The notes beneath the pieces are model-generated. The model was not told the DNA's origin. It was given only the letters and a program-made list of their open reading frames with translations, and did no database searches. A stretch of DNA of 64,000 nt from Larix kaempferi. Taxonomy: Eukaryota > Streptophyta > Pinopsida > Pinales > Pinaceae. The translations under genes and the position numbers were made by a program. Where the stretch lies: the NCBI GenBank assembly GCA_027924585.1, contig BSBM01000636.1, positions 5,162,001 to 5,226,000 on the forward strand. Direction: 5' to 3'. How positions within the stretch are numbered: the first letter of the stretch is position 1; each line of letters starts with the position of its first letter. Of the stretch, positions 25,771 through 36,437 are shown piece by piece.

Positions 25771-27551
25771 GGATAATAAAGACCAAAACCCTATACCACT
25801 TTACAATACTACATCAAATGAGTGGTTGAGATTAAAAGATCTCATCATACAATCAATGGCTAAGATGAACCATAACAATATATCACATGGATCACCCAAT
25901 ATAATGATGACGTCATAGTCTAAAATAATCATGGAGGGTGACGTCATCCACTAGAGGGGGTAAAAGTACCAAAGCCCACCTCATAATGACTAGGACATGA
26001 CATAAGAAGCACATGGTGGGGCTAGGAGGCATCAATCCTTACTAGCTCATCCTCAAGGCACAATAAAATAATAAAATATGTCCAATATAATATAAATGAT
26101 CAAATCTGTCCTCAAAATCTGTGACAGACAAGCAGTAAAAGACCTCCTGTGATCGCTGTGGGCCTACCCACATGGTGAAAACTGGCTGGAAGATGGTGGG
26201 ATCACCCTGGAAGACCTCTGTGAAAACCAAATGCCAAAACCTTGCCTCAATTGCCCAAATCGAATTCCTCAGTGACCACTTTATCCCATTTTTTAACTGC
26301 CTCTTAGGGCATCTGCGCTGTCCAACTGAGCCCACCAGGCTCTCCAGAAGGGGGGGTAAATGGTAAAAACAAGTGGCTGGACCACCCCCTCCTCATACAG
26401 CGCCCTAGGTGAACTGGCCTCTCATGGCCCCTGCTGCTCAGGCTGGGAAATCAGCCCCAAATCTGGTCAACAAGTGTAAAACTGCATTAATCACTGTCAG
26501 AAGTGCCCGGAACTGAAAGATAAGTGTCTCATTGGATCCAGAAGACCCAAATCCACTAGGAATGTGTACTCATACACCATGGGTTGCCCTAATGGGCCAG
26601 TTGTAGGGTCCACCATATATGGACAGTGTATAATCTGGTGATCTGAAGTAATAAATAAAACTGCTGAACTGCATCAATCATCATCTGAACCATATGTCCA
26701 TCATATGATATCATCATCAAGTATGTGGGACCATCAATCATCATCAATAGGTATATATATATGGCCCACATCATCACGGATCCCAATAATATACAACCAA
26801 GGATAAATCACGTCAGTAGACTAAGACATGCTTCTCTAATCATTCTCACAGCCAAGCTCAAAGTATAACATCCATTCAGTGGCATTAATCAAGTTATCAT
26901 ATTCCTTTGTTATATAAAATTACTTGCACAATAGTTCAAATGACAAACTCACCCATTGGACATGGTCAAACTGCTAGTGAAGGATGAAGGCTAGGAACAA
27001 GGTTGGGCTAAGGGGTTGACTTGTCTAACTTAACTCAAAAATACTTTGGACTGGGAGAAGGGGGAAGCTACAAACTCTGTGCTGGACAAAATAACACGGG
27101 GAATGGCTGTGCCTCACAAATGGATAAGTTGTTTAGAGAGTGCTTATTCAACTTAGGCATCATGTCTACATCAAGTTGATCTAGGTTCATTAGGATCATT
27201 CAATTTTATTTTATGGCCTTTTTGGCCTACATAACCCTTCGGATCTCAGGTGTGCTGATAAGCACAACAAGTTGCAGCTTGCATCCAGGGCATGTTTTCA
27301 AATACATATAAGGTCAGCAATTGTTTAGATATAGCTTTTAAGAACCATTGCTTTTTGGACATTTCTTATACTCTTCGAGGAGTATTTTTAGCTGTTCATC
27401 ACTCTTGCCCTTTTTAGTTTCCATGGGCGAATTTATAAGTTTCCATAAGTAGAACATGAGCTTTCAGTTTTAGCCAACAACATCTCAAGTGACTAGGGGG
27501 AGTTCGAGCCAATGCCAAACATCGGCACAACCGACCAGAATGATTTAGGCC

Positions 27552-30500
27552 TCTTATCACATATATAGTAGCCGGGCTACCATACATTATTTTTCTGATG
27601 CCAGTACACTATTCAGCCAGTTCCCTTACATTTGAGATGCTGAGATGAGCATCTATATTGGATCACTATCAGATCTTGGACAGCAGTTGAATTCCCCATG
27701 CCATGACTGAGTCTCAGGACACTCAGAGAGATGACCGATGTAGCCATTATACCATTGGTACAGAGCAGTCAGTAGTGCCTAGAGTTACAGCAACAGTTTC
27801 AGAGGACAGATGAGGGTACAGGTCGATGAGCAGTCAGGTATATGACTCAGCAGGTATATCATTGTGTTATGATTATATTGCTTTTATATTTATTCTTATA
27901 GCATGTCTTAGCACTTAGTGTCATGATCTGGCGATCATATAGATATGTGGACCTGGTTGATCTTATTATATATATTATATTGTCCCTACTCAGACTTAGA
28001 AGTTCACTATTCATACTCATTGGTTTTACCCTCCTTAGGGAGAATAGAGGTGATCATTCCACCATACTTTAGCTTACTAGTGTCGGCTCCATTATTCATT
28101 GTCTTCATCCATCCATTGCCTACCTTTTAGTTTATCACTCTGACTTACTACTTGACTAGTGACATGGAGGATCTTTTCCCCACTGTAGCCTTTGTATTGG
28201 ATGAGCTTCCCTGTTTATTGTGTCTCGACTCTGAGTTGGTGACAAAACTTGCCTATGGTGAGTTGGAGTTCCTTGTGAATTCCCCCTAGTCACTAAAGTT
28301 GTGTTGGCTAAACCTAAAACTTTTAGTGCTGCCATGAATACAAAGTCTGGAAAAATGAAATGCTATATCTTGTATGAAAAGCCCATTCATGCAATGTGTT
28401 TCTAAACACACATGAATGAAAGGCATGCCAAATGAAAATGGCCATGAAAATAAAATGTTATATCTTTTCGAAATATAAATACCTAGGTAAACAAGCTGTC
28501 CATGACACACCTAGAATTGCTCAGGTAAACAAGTGCCTTAAAAACACACCTGCAGCAGAAAGCCTAAAATAAATGAAAATCTATGCAATTTGTTTATAAA
28601 CACACATAGACCAAGGCTATGGAAACTTCAGGCCCAAAAAGCAATGGAACTTAAATGCTATATCAAAACAACTGCTGGCCTTATTTGTATTATGGATTGT
28701 GCGTATCTGTTAAAGGTGAATACACCCTCTTTGAACAACTCATTCATTTGTGAGACACTGCCATTCCCTGTGTTGTTGCTCATTCAGTATATACTATGGT
28801 CTGTATTCCCTTTCCCTTTGCCAAAGTGTCACAAAGTTAAGTCAGTCAAGTCATCCCTTAGCCTAGCCAGTTATTTTAGCCTTCACCCTTCACTAGCAAA
28901 TTGATCACAGTTATGAAGTGAGTATGATCTTGAAAGTCTAGTCTGAGTAATAATAATAATTAATGACATTATATATTTGAATTCAGATCGCCAGTAATGA
29001 TTACTTTGTGTTATAATTGTTATTTGAATAAGTTGTAGAGCATGCATTAACCTTTGACACTTTGCAGCAGCTTCCAGTGATGGTCTGAGTTATATTTGGT
29101 CAAGTTGACTTGGTTAGGCCTAGTCTGACCAAGGTCAACCATAGGACATGAGATGGTTAGACCTTATGATGATATGGACAGATGATATATGGTCTATATA
29201 CATATACATGATGATTCTATGCAGCATCTACAGGGTTATGATGATGATTCATGGTTTACAGCAGTATTTGATCATTTACAGATTATTATTATTTACCCTG
29301 TTCCGGTATATTGGATATATATTTTGATCATGCAGAGACTCATATGGTGTATGAGTACACATCTTGGATGGATTTGGACCTTCTGAGTCCAATGAGACAG
29401 TTTGTTTTCAGTTCCGGGCACTCACAGTGATGATTGAGCCTCAGTAGGCTATCCCAGTGCAGTTTTGGTCTGTCGGAGGCCCTGTCAGAGCAGATGTGAT
29501 TTTTATCCGGTTGACCTAGGGCGTTGTGCTTGGAGGGGGTGGTCCAGCCACTTGTTTTTACCATATTACCCCCCCTCCCGGACACACTGGTGCCCTCACC
29601 TTGACAGCGCAGGCACTCCAGGAGGCAGTTTGGGGCAGTTTCACGCTTCCCGAGGCATTTCAGGATTGGTAGAAATGGCTATTGAGGAAATCGATTTGGG
29701 CTACTGAGGCAATTTTATGGCATGGGATGATCAATGATGATAGATTAGGGTCCTCCACACCTCCTCCAGCAGTTTCAGCTTCATCGGGGCCCGCATCCAT
29801 CACTTATGGCACTTTCTGATGATTTCTGAGGTCTTTTGAGGCCTACGATTTGACCATGGAGGCATGATTTGGTACATTGATGATTATTTTATGATTATTG
29901 TGCTATGGGGATTGACCAAGGAGGGATAAAATTACCCCTTGGACCCACCATAATCCCCCTATTATATTTTGTCATGATGATTTGGTGGGATTCCCCTCTT
30001 CTAGGGCGATTTTGTCCACTCATATTATATTTTATTAGTGATCCATGTATTTTATTGTTGAGCTCATCTCAACCATTGATTAGACATTTGTATCTTTTAA
30101 TCTTAGCCACTCATTCAAAAAGTGGTTAGGATTTTGATGCCTCTCCTTCCTATTTAAAGGAGAGAGCTTCTCATTGTAAGGGGACTTGTGGCTCTGGATT
30201 ATTGGAATAGAAAATTATTATTGCATCTATCTCCAGTATTGTGGTGAATGTTTTTTGGTGTTCGTTCGTTGGTTCTTCCTTTGCACTGAGTTATTGGAGA
30301 TCTTGTTTGCCATATCTTTTGTACCACGTTTTTGCATCTACAGGTGGAGGCCGATTTGCTTTGAGGAGGAAGTATTGATAGGGGAAGACTCTCCCTACTT
30401 CTTCTTTGGATCTCTTCGTTGGTAACAGGGAGTATTACTGTCCCAGGACCTTCTATTCTATGTTATCATTGCATTTTACTTGTATTTCCTCCATACTTGA

Positions 30501-32100
30501 CCTCTCTGATTGAAATCGATTTTTCTTGGATTGACAGGTAGAGGAGGGCGCACTTGTGGGCTAGGGCATCAATTTGGCAAGCAAAATCAACAATCTCTCA
30601 TTTGATCTCTGCGGGAATCTTCCTCAACATCAAGGCATCTCATTCACATCACTCAGATATGATCTCAAGGTAATTTCTTTCCATGATCTATCCACTTGTC
30701 TAAAATATCTAAAACCCTAATTAATCAAAACCCCCATTTTTACATTTTTTCAGATCTACTAAGATCTAGTGGCTTTTTGGGTAAGATATTTAAAACCCAC
30801 CTCTATAGTATCCACAGCATCCTGGATCTATAGTTTGGTGAGGATTGGCCTTCGTTTGACCCTCTTCCCAAGGCATTTATCCTTCTCCAAGCAAGGGCGC
30901 ACTTCCTATTTTGGGTGGGTTGACCTAGATCTAGTACATGGGTAGTTGAGATTCCACTTGATTCGTAATCTACACATCCAATAACCTACCCCCAGATTGT
31001 CACTTTTCTGATTTCTACCTTGTGGACCCTATTCCACATTTTAAGGGATTTAATACCCATTTTGGACCACTTGGTATCTTCAAACTCAGATCTAGTAAGA
31101 TCTAGCCATCGGATTGCCTTGAAATTGTAGATCCACACTCCCCATTGATCAACCTACTTGGATCTAAATTTTGGATGTTATCGGACATGTCTTGACCCCA
31201 CTTACCCCACTTTTAGGCCTCCTTGGGCAAAGTCGCACCACCTTGGAGAAGGGAGTTTGTCCACTTCTAGGACTTGGGTACTTGAGATTTTTATAAATTT
31301 GGAACGGGAATAATTCAAAACCTAGGTCTAGTAGGTCACTTTGTCAAATCTTGCCTTGGGGATAGCATTCCTTGTTTTAAGAGATTGTGGTCCACTTAGG
31401 TCAAACCTAGATCTAGACCTATTCATCCATCAAGACCTTAATTATCCACTTGTCCCATGCAATAGGAGTCTTTAACAACAAGTTAACCTTACTTTGACTC
31501 CATTATCCCAATTCCCAAGGCACTGGTCTCTCTCCAAGTCAATTCGACTTTCCTAGATTGTTGGATTAACTCATGGTTTGACCTTAGTGTGGTGAACTAA
31601 ACCCTTTGATGTCATTATGTATTATGATCAAGCTTGTCACTTGTACTAGTTAGCCCCAATTCAACCCCTAAACTACCCTGCATTGGACACGGTTCCCAAG
31701 GCAGTGGATTTTCTCACATTGAACTAGTACTCTAATCCTGGATCTCATTTCAAATATTATAAGTCACTCTCACATCAACAATGAACCAAAGCTATACTCT
31801 TTGAACCCCTCACTTGTCTTGTGACTTCATCCTAAGCTCTAGGATAAACCATACACCTTACTTCACTTAGAATTAACTTGATTTGGTGTCTTGGTTTTGA
31901 TCTCTCATGTCGGGAGTAGATCGGGTCTCCCCCTTTGTTGTCTGGGCTAGACAACATAAAGTGAAGGTTGCCTCGACTGGCGTGACAACCAATCTATTGG
32001 AGGTCGAGGTGATCGTGGTTGCACCTTTTGAGTTGCCCTTCCCTATTGCCATCCATGAGTGGATACATCCATAGGGGTAACTACAGCTTAGGTGATAACA
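27552..32100 (+). repeat. Element B 5' LTR
   Basis: It starts TCTTATCAC, where the usual second base G has become C, and ends GTGATAACA. It carries three diverged modules with 'gcgcac/tcgcac/tcgact' near 30895, 31232 and 31541, downstream of the TATA box. Confidence 0.9.
30151..30158 (+). promoter_or_regulatory. TATA-like box in B 5' LTR
   Basis: TATTTAAA is followed by GGAGAGAGCTTCTCATTGTAAGGGG. It is conserved in the 3' LTR and in E1. Confidence 0.6.
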
Positions 32101-32103
32101 TTT

Positions 32104-32120
32104 TGGCGCCGTTGCCGGGG
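32104..32120 (+). other. Element B primer-binding site (tRNA-Asp)
   Basis: TGGCGCCGTTGCCGGGG is exact and lies 3 nt after the LTR. A decayed second copy of the block (AGCATTTTGGTATTGAAGG) follows about 80 bp later, at the same place as the duplicate in E1. Confidence 0.92.
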
Positions 32121-32367
32121 AAGGCATAGGCTTACCCTGGTTCGACATACTGTTCTTAAAGCCCTCCTATTCTCTTTGCCTAGCATTTTGGTATTGAAGG
32201 CATAGGTCTTACCTCGGACAAGCTAGTAGTCTTTACTCACTCTCTCCTGCATATACAATGACACATATCTTGGTAGAAGAGCTTAAATCTACCCGGCGAC
32301 TCCCAACCGTGACTCCGCTGAGGAGCGAGCTCATTTACATCCTTATAACACGAAAAGTAAAGTAAAC

Positions 32368-35300
32368 TTGGATCAAGTTGAAGGAACCCCAATTACATAT
32401 CGTAAAAGAGATCCTAAAGCACAATCATCTAACTTCTTTTGGAAATTGGTTAATGATTCTCCAAAAAGAGCTTCAGGATCCCCTTTGATTAATTCGGTTC
32501 ATCCCTCATCTCCTAGTTCAAACTTAAACACAAATTTACTAAATCCAATGGCCGGAACAAACTCGGGAAACCAGAGTGTTCCTCCTTCACAAGCTCCTAG
32601 GATTTTTGGAAGGAAGGCAAAACCATCTCCTTTGGATTTTTCCCAAATCCAGGGTGCACCCCATGACATGCCTGAAAAGTATTTTGAAAAGGTTCCCAGA
32701 TTTGATGGAGTATCTACTATATCAATTGAAGACCACGTTGATAAATTATGGGAACACATGGAAGCATATGGAGCATCTGAGGAAGATGTGTTCATGAGGG
32801 GTCTCCTGGCATCTTTAGAAGGAGATGTTAGGAAGTGGTTTGACAGGTTGCCTGCCTCATCCATTGATGGGTATGATAACTTTGTCAACAAGCTAAATAG
32901 TGAGTGGTCCCGAAAGTTAGATGGGAAATTTCTCTTGCATCAACTTTTTGACATTAAGAAAAGAGAAAATGAAACAGTCCATGAGTTTAATATAAGATTC
33001 GACAAGACTGAAGCTGTTATCCCTGAAGAAATTAGACCAAAAGACCAAGCAGTTGTGATTCACTACTTGAATGCTTTTGAGGGATGGGTTGGTTATCAGC
33101 TAAAGGATAAAAACCCAAATGACTTAAAGACCGCTCAATCAAATGCCAAGATGGCTGAGCAAAATGTAGCATCCATGGGGAAACAAAACTTTTTCGATCA
33201 ATTTACCCCATCCACTTCCAGATCTGACCCTAGACTTCGAAAACCAAAGGAACCTGTGAGTGTGCCAAAGGAATCAAAGGACACTTTAGAAGTCATGCAA
33301 GAAATGATGAAACAATTAACTATCCTAACAAAGAATGTGGCAAGTTTGAATGACCCTGAGAGACATAGAAATCCTTATGGCCCTAAACCTTACTGGAATA
33401 ATAATAGGAGGCCTGATGGGGATAGGGATAGGCGACGACCTGAGTATCCAGAAAACTCTGAGAAGAAGGAAGTCAATTGGTGTGATGAAGAAGAAGAAGA
33501 ACCCTCTGACACCATTGACCATGATGACCAACCAGAAAACATCAACTTTATAAATGACTTATCTTATGATGAAGACTTTGGAATAATTCTTTTAGAAGAA
33601 GAGCCTTGGGAGCAAGATGAAGACATGGTAGAAGAACCTAGTTCCTCATGTTGTGCCATAGAGCTCCCAAAACCTAAAGAGAAACCAAAGTATCAGATTT
33701 ATAAACAAGGAAGTGCTTCCCAACCTTCTTTCCTTGATAAACATAAAAAGATTGATAAAGATAAAAGGGAAGAAGAGGATCTTGCTATGGATGATTATGA
33801 TCTTAAGATTGATATGAAGAAAGAGTTAAGCAAGATAATGTGTAATATCCATGTCACTGAGTTAATGAAGGTGCCTTCTGTTAGATGCCATGTAGAGGAA
33901 TTTTTCAATGGTATTGGCCAAGAGAAAACTCCTGAACCGGTCCTAGAATCATGTCATATCCAAAAGCTTAGTGGAACACAACCTAGTGAAACAGAGAAGG
34001 ATCCACCAATAAACATCCATTCAGCCATTTATGAAAGAAAGAGCGGTGGTCACTCTCCCTTTTACCTTACCTTGCACATTCAAAACATGCTCCTTCATAA
34101 TTGTATGTTGGATTCTGGAGCAGCAATGAATGTGATGCCTTTGCAAGTTATGAAGGAAATGGGACTTGAAGTGACTAGACCTTATGGAAATGTTTGCGGT
34201 ATAGATTCTAGACGAGTACCATCATATGGTTTGATTAAAAACCTTAGAGCTGATCTTTTCGCATGTTCAGACATTTCTACTATGATGGATGTAGTTGTCA
34301 TTGACTTACCCCCAGCATATGGAATGTTGTTATCTAGAAAATGGGCGGCCGGTCTAGGTGGATACCTTATGATGGATTTATCATTTATTTGTGTTCCCAA
34401 CCCTGATGGAGCTTTGATTCGGGTAAACAGAGAACCTTGTTATAATGAGCATGTTGAATCATTTGATGAAGGGCTAAAAAACACATATGGGGATGAATTG
34501 TTGAATAATGCCAAAACCAACCTTGTTGAAGATGAGGATGGATTATATGAAGTTGACCAAAATATGTGTATGGTCATGGAAGATTCTGATTCCTCTTGGG
34601 AAGAAGAGCAAGCAGCTGAAATTGCAAGAACAATCAACTTGGAGTTACTTAGAAATGAATTTGCCGAGGAAATAGATGAATTAAGAAGAAGTGAGAATCG
34701 ACCTCAAGGTCCTGAGCAAAACAATGAAATCATTCAAGAACCTGCTATTGAAAATCAAGCACTTGAGGAAGTTAATGATGGCGTAAGAGATATAGGAAGA
34801 AATGAACATTCGCCTAATGATCAAAGTTTAGAACTAAATCCCCCAATAGAAGGCCTTCATGATCAAACAAATGATGAAGAAAATATTGAGAATCCAATAC
34901 ATGAAGATGAATTTGATGATATTAGGAGGGGAGAAAGAATTCCGTTTACTGTTAGGGAGTGGTTTGCCTTGACTGATCACAATAGAGAAAGAGAAAGCCA
35001 AGGGCTTGCACCTATTTACCCATGGGAGAACAATCTTGCAACATCTACTAGGGTTGAAACGAATGAAGAGTCTGAAGCTCCCTATTATTCTGATGTAGAA
35101 GATCCTCTATCTCATTTATCCCTAGAAGATGGTAGCCTAATTCAAGTTCATGATAATTCTCTAAGTTGGGAAGAGGACGCCTTAATTAATGATGCACCTG
35201 AAGGAGAATATAATCTAAATAACATTGCTATTTTTCAAACTCCTTCGGAGCCTCAAAGCCATGCTTTATCTGCATATCCTCATATCCCTAGTTTTCTCCT

Positions 35301-35895
35301 ACAATCTGAGTCATCTAGTCATCATACTCATGATCTTTCTCACATCCCTTGTTCATCTACATTTCATCCTGAGTCGGTTTCTACTAGATTGGAAAACATG
35401 GTCATTCCCGTTCTTTCAGAGGAAGGTTCTAGTCATAACACTGTCATATCTCATGATCCACCTCCCTTGGAAGAATATACAGATTTCTGGACCGTAGGAG
35501 AAGTTGTTAAAAGAGTTGTGTCTCCCCATGAGGAAGAATCAAGTGAAGTAGTTCAAGAAACAAGAAGAGAAGTTAGGGAGGTCCTTGTTGGCAGAATTGC
35601 TATTTCCTTAGAGGGTGGTCCGCCCAGAGTTGATGCAGTTCCTTCTAGGAGGAGCTCAAGGATTGTCACACCTCAACCGCAAAACCCTGCTGAAATCCAT
35701 CCCATGCCCATTCGTAACATTGGAGTTATTCCTGAGTTAGTCAATAGAAATAGGTTTCCTACAGGAAGTCAAGTCATCATTACCAACCATTTATTGCATA
35801 TAAGATCGGGACAAGCTAATGACTTATGGGTTGGACCTTTCACAGTAGAGCAATGCATTGATGGCATGTGCTTTCTGACCACTGGTAGTGGATGA
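32368..35895 (+). CDS. Element B Gag-protease polyprotein (1175 codons)
   Basis: This frame is intact. Residue 1 here is a TTG; the first ATG is at 32548 (residue 61), while the frame is open from 32287. In order: the SPLDFSQIQGAPHDMP tract near residue 90, the Retrotrans_gag core at about 120-260 (RKWFDRLP near 155), a basic stretch near 340 without a CCHC knuckle, and an acidic region. A retroviral-type aspartic protease follows, with catalytic DSGA at 582-585 and the hydrophobic YGMLLSRKW near 650. Next is a long acidic, low-complexity segment (about 700-1080). The last 50 residues (VIITNHLLHIRSGQ...WVGPFTVEQ) resemble an integrase C-terminal fold. In-frame sequence after the TGA continues as LYPVNQRDLRDHI. 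The protein should form and process particles but cannot copy RNA. Confidence 0.85.
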   Translation: MDQVEGTPITYRKRDPKAQSSNFFWKLVNDSPKRASGSPLINSVHPSSPSSNLNTNLLNPMAGTNSGNQSVPPSQAPRIFGRKAKPSPLDFSQIQGAPHDMPEKYFEKVPRFDGVSTISIEDHVDKLWEHMEAYGASEEDVFMRGLLASLEGDVRKWFDRLPASSIDGYDNFVNKLNSEWSRKLDGKFLLHQLFDIKKRENETVHEFNIRFDKTEAVIPEEIRPKDQAVVIHYLNAFEGWVGYQLKDKNPNDLKTAQSNAKMAEQNVASMGKQNFFDQFTPSTSRSDPRLRKPKEPVSVPKESKDTLEVMQEMMKQLTILTKNVASLNDPERHRNPYGPKPYWNNNRRPDGDRDRRRPEYPENSEKKEVNWCDEEEEEPSDTIDHDDQPENINFINDLSYDEDFGIILLEEEPWEQDEDMVEEPSSSCCAIELPKPKEKPKYQIYKQGSASQPSFLDKHKKIDKDKREEEDLAMDDYDLKIDMKKELSKIMCNIHVTELMKVPSVRCHVEEFFNGIGQEKTPEPVLESCHIQKLSGTQPSETEKDPPINIHSAIYERKSGGHSPFYLTLHIQNMLLHNCMLDSGAAMNVMPLQVMKEMGLEVTRPYGNVCGIDSRRVPSYGLIKNLRADLFACSDISTMMDVVVIDLPPAYGMLLSRKWAAGLGGYLMMDLSFICVPNPDGALIRVNREPCYNEHVESFDEGLKNTYGDELLNNAKTNLVEDEDGLYEVDQNMCMVMEDSDSSWEEEQAAEIARTINLELLRNEFAEEIDELRRSENRPQGPEQNNEIIQEPAIENQALEEVNDGVRDIGRNEHSPNDQSLELNPPIEGLHDQTNDEENIENPIHEDEFDDIRRGERIPFTVREWFALTDHNRERESQGLAPIYPWENNLATSTRVETNEESEAPYYSDVEDPLSHLSLEDGSLIQVHDNSLSWEEDALINDAPEGEYNLNNIAIFQTPSEPQSHALSAYPHIPSFLLQSESSSHHTHDLSHIPCSSTFHPESVSTRLENMVIPVLSEEGSSHNTVISHDPPPLEEYTDFWTVGEVVKRVVSPHEEESSEVVQETRREVREVLVGRIAISLEGGPPRVDAVPSRRSSRIVTPQPQNPAEIHPMPIRNIGVIPELVNRNRFPTGSQVIITNHLLHIRSGQANDLWVGPFTVEQCIDGMCFLTTGSG

Positions 35896-36437
35896 TGTAT
35901 TTTATATCCTGTCAATCAGAGGGACTTAAGGGATCACATCCCTGATCCCACATAGTTGGGATCTCTCCGCTTGCATTGCCTGGTAGATTAGAGTAGGTAG
36001 GAAACCAAATAAGCCTACTTGGGCAGTAGTTAGTCTTTTCAGCCATTGAGTCTGGCACCTTGTTTATCTCTAAGCTCCTTTGTAAGCTCCTAGTTTAAAA
36101 GAAGTACCTGTCACTTTTATTTTTCCTGCACAATAAATTTCAAATTTTGCAAATTATGTTAGTAGTTTAATTTACTTTCTGCATTTATATATTACATGCA
36201 TTTATATTTTTCACATAGAATAGATTTTATTTCAGTTGGTTTTATATTTTTCCCACACATGCGGCATGAGGTATTTTTGATGTTTGTGAATGCAGAAATA
36301 GGTTGCAAAAATAAAAAGCTGGAAGCAAAATGGTAGACTGCTGGATCGTGGATTCGAGTAGCAGAGTTCAAGGACCAGAGATTCTGAGGTTCTCAAGTGC
36401 TCATTTCAGCAGAGCACTTGTCCCAGCCGGAGCCAGA
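35896..36437 (+). other. Element B 3' untranslated interior
   Basis: This non-coding stretch lies between the ORF and the 3' LTR. Its first 57 nt continue the ORF frame after the TGA. The final part contains ACCAGAGATTCT and ends GGAGCCAGA, as in element A. I see no polypurine tract next to the LTR. Confidence 0.6.

Noticed and set aside
28590-29585. Frames of 65-104 codons repeated at 37476-38450
   Set aside because: These are chance frames in the two B LTRs, kept similar only because the LTRs are copies.
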